Shown one piece after another: positions 33,614 to 43,900 of a stretch of 50,307 nucleotides of DNA (positions within the stretch are counted from its first letter, which is position 1; each line of letters starts with the position of its first letter). The notes beneath the pieces were generated by a model. That model was given only the letters and a program-made list of their open reading frames with translations, did no database searches and was not told where the DNA came from. The stretch spans positions 1 to 50,307 of the forward strand of contig JAGXIR010000013.1 of the NCBI GenBank assembly GCA_024635605.1. The letters run 5' to 3'. Position numbers and translations under genes: made by a program. The stretch is from Sunxiuqinia sp. (lineage in GTDB: Bacteria; Bacteroidota; Bacteroidia; Bacteroidales; Prolixibacteraceae).

Positions 33614-36600
33614 ATGGGCCCTCTTTTTGTTCTTTTAGGGAGTGACTTTAGTCATCAGAAATTTATTCCCTTAATGAATGATTTGCAAGAGATTAATTTC
33701 TTGTATTTCAGTAGCTATGATCTGGTTTTGAATGCCATTTCCCATGCCAGTCCGGATGCGCTTTTAATTCATGAGCCGGATTATTTCCAAATTACTTCCG
33801 ATCCACAACTTAACGATATTGATCGTTTGAATATACCGCTCATCCTTGTTTCAGAGAAGGAATCCGTTGATGAACCAGCCGATTCAGATGTTCACATCTT
33901 GCCCGAAGATTTTACGAAAGCCCGGTTCTTATCCATGCTCACGGATGAGATTTTGAAAAGGCCGATTGCTGTGCATTCAGCAAAAATCCTTGATTTAATT
34001 ATTCGCCACATCCCCATTGCTCTTTTCTGGAAAGACAGAAACCTGACTTACCTGGGGTGTGACCAGATCTTTTCTAATGATCGAGGTTTAAATAGTCCTG
34101 CCGATGTTGTTGGCCTCACAGATTTTGATTTATATCCGCCTGATGTTGCCGCAAACAACAGGAATATCGATAAGGAGGTGATTCAGTCGGGAGTGCCCCT
34201 GTTGAACTTCGAAGAGGAAGAGACTTTTGCTAATGGCAGTGTTGGTATTTTGCGCAAAAGTAAAATACCAATAAAAGATTCTACTGGTGAAGTGATTGCA
34301 GTTATGGGGCTTTACGAACGTATTACCGATCAAGTTCGTATTCAGAAAAATCTAAAAGCCGAACAGCATTATTTGCAAATGCTAATGGATAATATCCCGG
34401 ATACGATCTATTTTAAAGATCGGGATTCCAAGTTCTTGCGAGTCAACAAATCTCAGGCACAGACAATTGGATTGAACGATGCGCTGGAGGCTGTAGGGAA
34501 ATCGGATTTCGATTTCTTTGACATGGACCATGCCCGGCAAGCTTTTTTAGATGAGCAGGAACTCATGAGGAATGGAAAACCGCTGATCAATAAGTTGGAA
34601 TACATTAAGACTGCTGAAGGCCACAAATATGTGACCTCCTCCAAAATTCCTTTGAAAAATGAAACAGGAGATTGTATTGGAATGGTCGGGCTTAGTCGCG
34701 ATGTGACCACGGAGCATTTAATTAAGCAAGAACTCAGGCATGAACAAGAGCTTTTGACTTCATTGATGGATAATATTCCGGATCGGATCTTTTTTAAAGA
34801 TGTCCATTCTCGGTTTACTCGGGTAAATAAGGCCCACTTCTCTTCAAACGATATTAAAAGTAGTCAAGATATTATCGGAAAAACTGATTTTGACATTTAT
34901 CCGAAGGAAATAGCGGAGGAATTATATGCACGGGAAAGAACGATTTTCAAAACAGGCATGCCGCAGATTAAAGCGATCGAGAAAAAGATGAAATCTGACG
35001 GATCTACGGTTTGGTCGTCGGTTACAAAAGTTCCAATTCGGAACGATCGGGGTGATATAATCGGACTTGTTGGTATTTCGCGCGATGTTACCAAAGAGGA
35101 GTTGGCCACGCAAGAGTTAAATCGAGCCAAGGAAAAAGCTGAATATGCCAATCGAGCCAAGAGTCTCTTTCTTGCCAACATGTCACATGAGATCAGAACT
35201 CCCATGAATGGTGTTATTGGTATGGCCGATATATTGAAACGCACCGATCTTGTTCCTTTTCAGCGCGATTATTTGGATGTTATCATCAAATCAGGGCAAA
35301 CCCTGCTGTCGATTATTAATGATATTTTGGATTTTTCAAAAATTGAATCCGGGAAACTGGATTTGGAATTTGCTCCTGTTAATATCCGCACGGTCGTCGA
35401 AGAGGTGGCTGATGTGCAGATTATCCAGGCAAATGAAAAGTCGCTCGACTTTTTGACTTATGTTGATCCGGATATTCCCGAATATATTTTGGGAGATTAT
35501 GTCCGTTTAAAACAAGTGATCACAAATTTGTCCAACAATGCCGTTAAATTCACTGCTAAAGGGGAGGTATGCGTATCTGCTGAATTGGTTCGCACGATAG
35601 GTAAGGAGCACGAGGTTTTATTCATGGTGAAAGATTCCGGGATTGGAATCCCCAAGGTTCATCAGGATAAATTGTTCCAGTCGTTTACCCAGGTTGACAG
35701 CTCCACCACGCGGAAGTTTGGCGGGACTGGATTGGGCCTTGCTATTTGCCAGAAACTGGTGGCGGCAATGGGCGGAAAAATAGAGCTGAAAAGCGAAGAT
35801 GGCAAGGGTGCAGAATTTTCTTTTCGCCTCAAGTTTAAGGAGACGAAAGGAAGAAAGGATAGTTTCAGGCTTAAAAGTGTCTCGTTTGAAAACTTGCATG
35901 CTTTTGTTGTTGATGATAATAAAACCAACCGCAATATTTTTAGAGAGTATCTTGAAACTTGGAAAGTCAATGTTCATGAGGCCTCCGGTGGTGAAGAGGC
36001 TCTGACAAAAATGATCCGGCTGAAAGAAGAAGGTATTTCGGTTGATTTTGCATTGTTGGATTTCCAAATGGCAGAGATGGATGGTATTGAGCTGGCCCGA
36101 AGACTGAAAGAAATACCTGATCTCGACTCACTGCGAATCATTTTGGTTTCGTCGGTAACTGATGCAATAAACCGGAGTGATTTGTCAGATTCTGACTTTG
36201 ACTTCTATCTGAATAAGCCGGTGAAGTTGCAACAGTTGTATCAGGTCATCGCCTCAGTAATCGGGAAGCCGAAAAGTAAAGACGAGGTGGGGCAGGAAAT
36301 TGAAGTATTGAAGACTAACTTGCAGAACAAACGGATTATGATTGTGGAAGACAATCAAATTAATATGAAGGTGGCCCTGCATTCGATCAATAGTTTTTGC
36401 CCCAACATTTGTTTGGCTTACGATGGAAGGCAAGCTGTAGAGCTTTTTCGGAAAGAAGCGGTTGATTTTATCTTGATGGACATCCAAATGCCGGTGCTTA
36501 ATGGTATTGAAGCTACCAAGCAGATCCGGGAAATTGAGAAGCAGCGCAAGGTCACTACTCCAGTGAAGATTATTGCCATGACTGCGAATACCATGAAGGA

Positions 36601-36694
36601 AGATGTTGAATATTGCCTGGAAATTGGAATGGATGCTTTTCTTGGAAAACCATTCCGGGTAAATGACCTGATTGACGTACTTAATTTCGATTAG
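33614..36694 (+). CDS. Hybrid sensor histidine kinase with three PAS and two receiver domains
   Basis: The 1026-residue cytoplasmic protein has no membrane helix. Residues 1 to about 115 look like a receiver fold without the phospho-Asp. Three PAS domains follow (about 125-245, 250-375, 375-500), the second and third nearly repeating MDNIPDTIYFKD/MDNIPDRIFFKD and ending with IGMVGLSRDVT/IGLVGISRDVT. Then come HisKA with SHEIRTPMNGVIGM (His 525), the HATPase domain (NNAVKFTAKGEV, DSGIGIP, GGTGLGLAIC), receiver 1 with Asp near 816 (LLDFQMAEMDG) and receiver 2 with Asp near 956 (LMDIQMPVLNG). No HPt domain or response regulator is adjacent. The signal and output are unknown. Confidence 0.93.
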   Translation: MGPLFVLLGSDFSHQKFIPLMNDLQEINFLYFSSYDLVLNAISHASPDALLIHEPDYFQITSDPQLNDIDRLNIPLILVSEKESVDEPADSDVHILPEDFTKARFLSMLTDEILKRPIAVHSAKILDLIIRHIPIALFWKDRNLTYLGCDQIFSNDRGLNSPADVVGLTDFDLYPPDVAANNRNIDKEVIQSGVPLLNFEEEETFANGSVGILRKSKIPIKDSTGEVIAVMGLYERITDQVRIQKNLKAEQHYLQMLMDNIPDTIYFKDRDSKFLRVNKSQAQTIGLNDALEAVGKSDFDFFDMDHARQAFLDEQELMRNGKPLINKLEYIKTAEGHKYVTSSKIPLKNETGDCIGMVGLSRDVTTEHLIKQELRHEQELLTSLMDNIPDRIFFKDVHSRFTRVNKAHFSSNDIKSSQDIIGKTDFDIYPKEIAEELYARERTIFKTGMPQIKAIEKKMKSDGSTVWSSVTKVPIRNDRGDIIGLVGISRDVTKEELATQELNRAKEKAEYANRAKSLFLANMSHEIRTPMNGVIGMADILKRTDLVPFQRDYLDVIIKSGQTLLSIINDILDFSKIESGKLDLEFAPVNIRTVVEEVADVQIIQANEKSLDFLTYVDPDIPEYILGDYVRLKQVITNLSNNAVKFTAKGEVCVSAELVRTIGKEHEVLFMVKDSGIGIPKVHQDKLFQSFTQVDSSTTRKFGGTGLGLAICQKLVAAMGGKIELKSEDGKGAEFSFRLKFKETKGRKDSFRLKSVSFENLHAFVVDDNKTNRNIFREYLETWKVNVHEASGGEEALTKMIRLKEEGISVDFALLDFQMAEMDGIELARRLKEIPDLDSLRIILVSSVTDAINRSDLSDSDFDFYLNKPVKLQQLYQVIASVIGKPKSKDEVGQEIEVLKTNLQNKRIMIVEDNQINMKVALHSINSFCPNICLAYDGRQAVELFRKEAVDFILMDIQMPVLNGIEATKQIREIEKQRKVTTPVKIIAMTANTMKEDVEYCLEIGMDAFLGKPFRVNDLIDVLNFD

Positions 36695-36735
36695 TGGAAA
36701 GGCGCCATAAATTGATGTCTCAGCGGAAGCCGGCA

Positions 36736-37083
36736 TTAAAAGCTTAGTGAGTGCCAACCTTCTTTTAAATAGTCGCTCAACTGATCGCCCATCCCTTTCG
36801 TATCAATATTCATTTTTTTGAACTGATCGGTCACACCATACATGTCTGTGCAGCGTTTGCAGGCTTCTACCTGAACTCCCTGTTCCTGCATGGTTTTGAT
36901 CTTGTCCTGAAGCATTTGATTCTCGCTGAGCAATTTGGCCGATGGCCCCCAGACAACCAATACGACCTCGTCAAACCAGCCATTCTTTTTGGCACCCTCG
37001 GTGTACATCAAGCAGACTTTTTCGGCTACTTCCGGGTCGCCGCTTGTCCATAAAACGACTATTCTATTGTTTTTTGTTTTCAT
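36736..37083 (-). CDS. DsrE-family protein
   Basis: The 115-residue protein has the DsrE/DsrF alpha-beta fold: NRIVVLWTSGDPEVAEKVC as first strand and helix, EVVLVVWGPSAKLLSEN, and VQVEACKRCTDMYGVTDQ with a CxxC pair near residue 75. DsrE-like proteins carry sulfur as persulfide on a conserved Cys or take part in complexes. The CKRC position matches the usual active Cys of the family, but no sulfur-transfer partners lie near. It converges on the hybrid kinase gene. Confidence 0.83.
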   Translation of the reverse strand: MKTKNNRIVVLWTSGDPEVAEKVCLMYTEGAKKNGWFDEVVLVVWGPSAKLLSENQMLQDKIKTMQEQGVQVEACKRCTDMYGVTDQFKKMNIDTKGMGDQLSDYLKEGWHSLSF

Positions 37084-37198
37084 TTCGAAATCTGGTTAAT
37101 TGAAGCGTTTTGCCGAAAATGCAAGCAAAACGTTCAAAGTTAATAACGCTATTGTTTTGTGTCATCTAATAAAATAAGACTATTTGGCACGAATCCAA

Positions 37199-37255
37199 AA
37201 ATAAATTGAAACGAAAAGCAGGGTGTTACCAGTCGAACTAATAACACCCTGCTTT
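37199..37255 (-). terminator. Terminator of the GH2 gene
   Basis: AAAGCAGGGTGTTA at 37215-37228 and TAACACCCTGCTTT at 37242-37255 form a perfect 14-bp stem. The minus-strand sequence after it is T-rich (TTTCAATTTATTTT). It lies about 70 bases after the GH2 stop. Confidence 0.8.
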
Positions 37256-37323
37256 GATCGGCTGTTTGCAAGGCTTTAATGCGTGAACTAAAGTGATCAC
37301 GAAAAATGGAAAAGTCCGTGATT

Positions 37324-40080
37324 TTAGTTGAAATCAAAGGTAAGTTTCATTATCAGTTTTCCACCATGCATTTTTGCTGAGCTAAATTGATTTGACGTTG
37401 ATTGCGGCCCGAGTCGGTTGGCATCCATAAATTTCGTTCCAATAGCATTGATTCCGTGAAGGAATGAAATGTCACCAGAAGGATATTCAAGCTTTGTTCG
37501 TGCTGGTGCTGCTGGTTCGTCCGGTGTTAACATGTGCAGGAAAATGTCGTTGCTATGGACGTACACTGTAAATCCAGAATTCGACTTTCCTTCAATTTCA
37601 GCCCAATAGACTTCAGAATGATACCCTTTAAACTCGGGATAAATGAAGCCAGATTCGCCTGTTATTGTGTTGTTGTAAGCTTTCTCCCACAGTCCAAAAT
37701 TCACCCCCTTCATTCGGTTTTTGTACACGCGATAAGGACCATTTCCAAGCCATTTCATACTGGCCACATTCTCCTCAGGGAAATCGAATGTTATTCCCGC
37801 AAACTGACTGCGCCCACTTGGTTCGTAGGCAACTTCCAAATCGACTCGTCCATTTCCATCAATCGTCCACTTTAGGTAGTCATCGTTTTCGTAAGTCACT
37901 TCAACTTGCAGATCATTATCCACGAATGAATGACTGAACTGCTTCAGCTTCTTTTCGCGGCTCACAAATACAGGTCCGTTGGACAGCGGAATAAGTTGCC
38001 CTTGTTTTTTGATTTCCGCAATGGTGCCATTCTCTTTTTTGAATGAAATCGTGATTTCGCCAGCGGTTACCGTCAGCGCCGAATTAGTTTCTTCAACCGT
38101 GGGTTGTGATGAGGAATTTCCAGTTAATAGCTCTTGTGCTTTCTCTTGCGCTTTTTTAACCGGCCACGACCAGGTGTTTAAATGACGTCCCTGGGGGTCA
38201 GTCGCCGTTATTCGAAGGGCATCAAACGTTTGCCAGTCAGCCGGCAAGTTCAGCTTGAGTAGGCCTCTGCTTCCCGGAGCGAGGTCGAGCTTAAGTTTTT
38301 CAGTTGAATCAATGGTTTCATTTGCATTTTGTCCCGGAGTTGAAAAACCGACCCATTCAGCAATGACAGAGCACTCGTTAAGGTTGGTGAAAAAGTAACG
38401 GTTCTCTATATTGAAAACGCCATTGAAATCAGGCGTGATGTAACGCTTTTCAAACTGAATGGGCGCCCAAATTTCCTTGATGGTATAAAAACTGCCTTCC
38501 TTTTCGTTGTACGGTCCCAAAATTCCGTCGGGCGCATGGTTGCCATCGCTGTCAAGTTGGTTATTTCTGTCGGTGCGTTCAACCGATTCATCGGCAAAAA
38601 CCCAAAGGAAACCACCGGCGCAAAGCGGATCGTCCCACATTCGAAGCCAGTAGTCTTCTAAACCGGCACCGTGTCCGCCATCGTAAAGACCATGCAGAAA
38701 CTCTGTTGGAAAGTAGATTTTTCGCTTGCTGAATCCATCCAGCGACAAATAATTGTAGTCGATATAATGCAAGGTATTGGTCATCTCGTAATCCTGCCAA
38801 GGATGAATCACGATTCGTTGCTGAATATCCAGCTCGGCAAAGTCGTCGTTCAATGTGTTATTTTCGCCACCTTCATTTCCGTTTGCCCAAATAATAACAG
38901 ACGGATGGTTGACATCACGTGCAATCATTTCTTCCAGCAGTTTTCGGCCCACCACATCATCGTACGATGGTTTTTGCCAGGCGGTAAGCTCATCAATAAC
39001 AACCAAGCCAATCGAGTCGCACACTTCCAGAAAATGCTTGTCGGGCGGATAATGCGACATGCGCACGGCGTTCATATTCATGTCTTTCATTAGGTTGACA
39101 GCAGTGATGCTTAAATCTTTTGACGACGTTCGCCCGTATTTCGGGTGAAAGGTGTGGCGGTTAACACCCTGCATTTTTATTTTTACGCCATTTAAATATA
39201 TGCCGTCGCTTTCGCGCACTTCAACGGTGCGAAATCCCATGCGCTCGGTGTGCTGATGAATGACCTGTCTGTTTTTATCTAAAATACTGAAAACAGTCTG
39301 GTACAAGTTCGGAAATTCCGGCGACCAGATGTCAGGATTACTAAACGTGCCGGAAACACTGGATACAGATTCGGTGGCATCTACCGAAAACGAAACTTTG
39401 GTTTCACCGCTCAGAGTTTGAATGTCAACCCGGATTTTTGATGCATTTTTCGCATTTGCCAGGTAAACATCTGCCTTGAATTCGCCATTAGCTTTCGCAT
39501 CAACAGCTACACGCTGAATGTTTGTTTTAGGCTTGGCTTCGAGAAAAACGGGACGAAATATACCGCCAAAAATCCAGAAATCGGCTTTGCGTTCGGCCAG
39601 GCTAACCGATTCATTGTCCGAGTGTTTTTTGACAAACACCTCAAGCTGGTTTTCCTGGCCAACTTTCAGCAGTTTACTAATGTCGTACCTAAACTGGTAA
39701 AAAGCCCCTTGGTGAATGGGGCCAGCCAGTTTTCCATTTATTTTTACCTCGGCATCCGTCATCACGCCGTCAAAAACAATGGTGACTTCTTTGTCTTTCC
39801 AATCTTTTGGAATACTGAACTGGTATCGGTACCGCCCGGTTTCATTTAAACGTTTTTCAAAAGGAACATGTCCGTAGTCGTAGCTTCCAAAACCTTGCTG
39901 CTCCCAGCACGATGGAACCGCAATGCTTGTCCACTCACCCGAATTTCGTCCTTCAGAGCAATAGAATTCCCAATCAACGGTATTTTCGGCACCAGTGCCT
40001 GAGAGGTACACCGTTTCGGTTTGTTGTGCAACTGAAAAAAGAGAAAGTAGCAAGAGTAGGTTTAGTGTGAATAGTTTCAT
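37324..40080 (-). CDS. Secreted glycoside hydrolase family 2 enzyme, beta-galactosidase-like
   Basis: The 918 residues begin with a signal peptide (MKLFTLNLLLLLSLFSVAQQ). A jelly-roll sugar-binding domain follows (YRYQFSIPKDWKDKEVTIVFDG), then an Ig-like domain and the TIM barrel with NGVKIKMQGVNRHTFHPKYG. The acid/base is Glu 403 in NGNEGGENN and the likely nucleophile Glu 460 in FPTEFLHGLYDGGHG, whose surroundings follow the LacZ pattern (E-x-x-H). A C-terminal bgal small-chain-like domain is present (ITFDFPEENVASMKWLGNGPYRVY). The target is a beta-galactoside or related polysaccharide. It stands alone, without SusC/SusD partners, so it is not in a typical polysaccharide utilisation locus. 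Confidence 0.93.
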   Translation of the reverse strand: MKLFTLNLLLLLSLFSVAQQTETVYLSGTGAENTVDWEFYCSEGRNSGEWTSIAVPSCWEQQGFGSYDYGHVPFEKRLNETGRYRYQFSIPKDWKDKEVTIVFDGVMTDAEVKINGKLAGPIHQGAFYQFRYDISKLLKVGQENQLEVFVKKHSDNESVSLAERKADFWIFGGIFRPVFLEAKPKTNIQRVAVDAKANGEFKADVYLANAKNASKIRVDIQTLSGETKVSFSVDATESVSSVSGTFSNPDIWSPEFPNLYQTVFSILDKNRQVIHQHTERMGFRTVEVRESDGIYLNGVKIKMQGVNRHTFHPKYGRTSSKDLSITAVNLMKDMNMNAVRMSHYPPDKHFLEVCDSIGLVVIDELTAWQKPSYDDVVGRKLLEEMIARDVNHPSVIIWANGNEGGENNTLNDDFAELDIQQRIVIHPWQDYEMTNTLHYIDYNYLSLDGFSKRKIYFPTEFLHGLYDGGHGAGLEDYWLRMWDDPLCAGGFLWVFADESVERTDRNNQLDSDGNHAPDGILGPYNEKEGSFYTIKEIWAPIQFEKRYITPDFNGVFNIENRYFFTNLNECSVIAEWVGFSTPGQNANETIDSTEKLKLDLAPGSRGLLKLNLPADWQTFDALRITATDPQGRHLNTWSWPVKKAQEKAQELLTGNSSSQPTVEETNSALTVTAGEITISFKKENGTIAEIKKQGQLIPLSNGPVFVSREKKLKQFSHSFVDNDLQVEVTYENDDYLKWTIDGNGRVDLEVAYEPSGRSQFAGITFDFPEENVASMKWLGNGPYRVYKNRMKGVNFGLWEKAYNNTITGESGFIYPEFKGYHSEVYWAEIEGKSNSGFTVYVHSNDIFLHMLTPDEPAAPARTKLEYPSGDISFLHGINAIGTKFMDANRLGPQSTSNQFSSAKMHGGKLIMKLTFDFN

Positions 40081-40202
40081 TCGGAATGGTTTAGGTTTTC
40101 AGTATAATAGCTTCAAAAAGCGAACGGATGCAAGATAAAATTTTTTTTGGTCTGATGGAATTGAGCTGAAAATAAATTGTTTGTCGGCAGCCTCTCAGTC
40201 CA

Positions 40203-40700
40203 TCAATCCTTCAATTTGTGAATCGGAATCAAGTCGAAATCGCTGTGGGGGAGCTTGTGTTCTTTTAGAAATTCTTGATTGAGCAAAAACAGTTTGCTGT
40301 TGAATTTGTCCTGAGGAAAGGTATTTTCGGGCGTGAAGTCTTCATCGTCAAACTCCGTAAAATTCAGTTCGCAGGCCGACAGTTCCCATTGGTCGTCATT
40401 CATAAAAAGAAGCGGCAACCCATGCGTTCGGCAAATGATGGGGCGGTGCTCATAAATCTGGCAGGCGTGGTCTTTCAGAAAAATGCAGCTGCCATCAACC
40501 GATTCCTGCCTCTCCACCGGTTGATCGTTCAGTGCCTGTTTTATCGCATGAAATTCGATGGGAAAGACCTGGTAGTCCATGCAACACAAGTCGCATCCTT
40601 TTTTACAGGCGAGGTGTTTCTGGTGCATTGTGGCAAGTGTTTCTGTCAGCTGATCGACTTGCTTACGGAAGTGGAGGTATTTTTTCTCTGAATTTTTCAT
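40203..40700 (-). CDS. YkgJ-family cysteine-cluster protein
   Basis: The protein of about 165 residues has the CxxxCxxCC pattern (CKKGCDLCCMDYQVFPIE) and the second set CIFLKDHACQIYEHRPIICRTHGLPL, the conserved Cys cluster of the family, thought to bind zinc or an iron-sulfur cluster. Function is unknown in general. Two starts are possible: ATG at 40718 (MPKFRNMKNSEKK) and ATG at 40700, which I use because the preceding residues are not family-like. It is divergent from purL. Confidence 0.85.
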   Translation of the reverse strand: MKNSEKKYLHFRKQVDQLTETLATMHQKHLACKKGCDLCCMDYQVFPIEFHAIKQALNDQPVERQESVDGSCIFLKDHACQIYEHRPIICRTHGLPLLFMNDDQWELSACELNFTEFDDEDFTPENTFPQDKFNSKLFLLNQEFLKEHKLPHSDFDLIPIHKLKD

Positions 40701-40851
40701 ATTTCTGAACTTGGGCATCAAAGTTAAGGAAAATTTAGATGGGCTATTGAAGGTATCGTTATTCGCTTTGTCTCACTGTTAACAAATTCACCTTATTATT
40801 CACAATAATCTGTTTTCAGAATCATTCGAATGTTTCTTCCTGAGGAATTTT

Positions 40852-40877
40852 TATCTTTGTGGCGTGTTATATAACAC
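40852..40877 (+). promoter_or_regulatory. purL promoter with a 14-bp operator-like palindrome
   Basis: TATCTTTG at 40852-40859 matches TAnnTTTG. GTGTTATATAACAC at 40864-40877 is a perfect 14-bp palindrome at the expected transcription start, 27 bases before the preferred purL ATG. A -33 TTG at the expected position is not found. Confidence 0.6.
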
Positions 40878-40903
40878 ATCACTTAATCATTAACCGATTC
40901 AAC

Positions 40904-43900
40904 ATGATTTTATTCTTTAAGACTCTTCAAAACAGCATCATTGCAGTCCAGACCACTGTTTCTTTTACCGACGAAGACATACAAAAACTGAACTGGTTGT
41001 TTGGTGAGGCTATCTTGATTGCGCACGACAAACTAACCGGTTTTTTTGTTGGTCCCCGAAAAGAAATGATCACGCCCTGGAGTACCAATGCGGTTGAAAT
41101 AACGCAGAACATGGGCTTAGAGGGTATTGTGCGGATGGAGGAGTTTGTTGAAGTGCCGGATCGTTCAGTGGGCTACGATCCCATGCTGAAACGGTTGTAC
41201 GAAGATTTGAATCAGACCATTTTTACAATCAACAAAAAGCCGGAGCCGATCCTCGAAATCGATGATATTGCTGCATACAACGAGCAAGAAGGGCTGGCGT
41301 TAAGCACGGATGAAATCACCTATCTGGATTCGGTTGCCGAAAAAATGGGGCGCAAGCTGACCGATGGCGAAGTGTTTGGTTTTTCGCAGGTCAACTCGGA
41401 ACACTGCCGTCATAAGATTTTCAACGGAACTTTCGTGATTGATGGGGTGGAGCAGGAAATGTCGCTCTTTCAAATGATTAAGAAAACATCAAAAGAAAAT
41501 CCCAACCAGATTATTTCGGCCTACAAAGACAACTGTTCTTTTGTGCAGGGGCCGGTGGTGGAACAATTCGCCCCAAAAACACAGGATAAATCCGATTATT
41601 TCGAGGTAAAAGAAATAGAAACCGTGCTTTCGCTGAAAGCCGAGACACATAACTTTCCAACTACGGTGGAACCTTTTAACGGAGCCGCTACCGGAACCGG
41701 TGGCGAAATTCGCGACCGGATTGCCGGAGGAAAGGGTAGCCTGCCCATTGCCGGAACCGCGGTGTACATGACGTCCTATCCGCGTACCGAAGATGCTCGT
41801 AGCTGGGAGCAAGCCACTGAAGAACGTCCGTGGTTATACCAAACACCAGAAGAAATCCTAATTAAGGCTTCGAATGGGGCTAGCGATTTTGGAAATAAGT
41901 TTGGACAGCCGATCATTACCGGTTCGGTACTGACATTTGAACACTTCGAGAATTATAAAAAATACGGTTACGATAAAGTCATTATGTTGGCTGGCGGTAT
42001 CGGTTTTGCCGCTAAAAAAGACAGCTTAAAAGATAAGCCAGGCATTGGCGACAAAGTGGTCCTGTTGGGCGGCGACAACTACCGCATTGGCATGGGCGGT
42101 GGAGCTGTTTCGTCGGTAGCAACGGGCGAATTTAAAAACGCCATTGAGCTGAACGCCGTACAGCGCGCCAACCCCGAGATGCAAAAGCGGGCGTACAACG
42201 CCATTCGTGCCCTGGCCGAAGCGGATGATAACCCGATTATCTCCATTCACGACCACGGTGCTGGCGGACACTTGAACTGCCTTTCAGAACTGGTGGAAGA
42301 AACCGGAGGGAAAATTGATACCAGTAAGTTGCCGGTTGGCGATCCTACTTTGTCGCAAAAGGAAATCGTCGGTAACGAATCGCAGGAGCGCATGGGCTTG
42401 GTGATTAGTGAAAAACATGTGAATCTGCTGAAAAAGATAGCTGATCGCGAGCGGGCACCGATGTATGTGATTGGTGAAACAACTGGCGATATGCAGTTCA
42501 CTTTCGAAAATTCGAAAACCGGTGAAAAACCGATTGACTGGCAATTGGCCTACATGTTTGGAAATCCGCCCAAAACTGTGTTGACCGACACCACAGAGAA
42601 GGCCAATTTTGCTGACTTGGCTTACGATCAGGATCAAATTGAAACGTATTTGGAAGATGTGCTTCAGCTGGAATCGGTTGCTTGTAAAGACTGGCTGACC
42701 AACAAGGTAGACCGCTCGGTAACCGGACGCATTGCCAAGCAGCAGGGCGCAGGCAAATTGCATCTTCCGCTAAACAATGTTGGTGTGATTACGCTGGATT
42801 ACCAGGGGAGAAGTGGCATCGCCACGACGATCGGTCATGCTCCGGTTGCCGGGATGGTCAATGCTGAAAGTGGGTCCATTCTTTCGATCGCCGAATCGCT
42901 GACCAACCTGATTTGGGCGCCGATGCCTGAGAAAATGAAAAGTGTTTCGCTGAGCGCCAACTGGATGTGGCCGGCAAAAAACGCAGGCGAAAATGCACGG
43001 ATATACAAAGCTGTAAAAGCGGCCAGCGATTTTGCCTGTGCTTTGGGGATCAATATTCCTACGGGAAAAGATTCGATGTCGATGACCCAGAAATACAAAA
43101 ATGATGTGGTTTATTCCCCTGGAACCGTGATTATATCAGCTTCGGGCGAAGTGACTGACGTGAAAAAAGTGGTGGAGCCGGTGGCTGTGAACGATGCCAG
43201 CCAGCCGCTTTATTATATCGACTTCTCATCAACTCCGCTGGTGTTGGGGGGAAGCGCTTTTGGGCAAATCATCAACAAGTTGGGACAAGATGCGCCAACG
43301 GTGGCTGATCCCGCTTATTTCTTGAAAGCGTTTAATGCAATTCAGGACTTGATTGAAGATGAATTGATTTTGGCAGGTCACGATGTGGCGTCGGGCGGTT
43401 TGATTACCACCTTGCTGGAATTGTGTTTTAGCGATAATGAAACCGGATTGAACCTGGACTTGACTGGCTTGGGCGAGCAGGATTCGGCTAAAGTGTTCTT
43501 CAATGAAAATCCCGGGATTGTGATTCAGGCTGCTGATGCGGAAACACTCGAATCCAAGTTGAAAATTGCTGGTGTGAAGTTCGTTAAAATAGGACAACCT
43601 GCCGGGAAACGAGCTTTCACAGTTAAAAACTTCAAGGCTGAATTTGAATTGGATATTGATTCCCTGCGCGAGTTGTGGTTCAAATCATCTTACCTGATGG
43701 ACCGCAAGCAGAGTGGGGAAGCGCTGGCTTTGGAGCGTTTCAAAAACTATAAAAGAAATGAGCTGCATTACGATTTCAAAAACTTCACCGGAAAAGCGGC
43801 CGATTATGGCATCGATTTGAATCGTCGTACGTCAAGTGGAATCAAAGCGGCCATCATCCGTGAAAAAGGGGTGAATGGTGATCGTGAAATGGCTTACATG

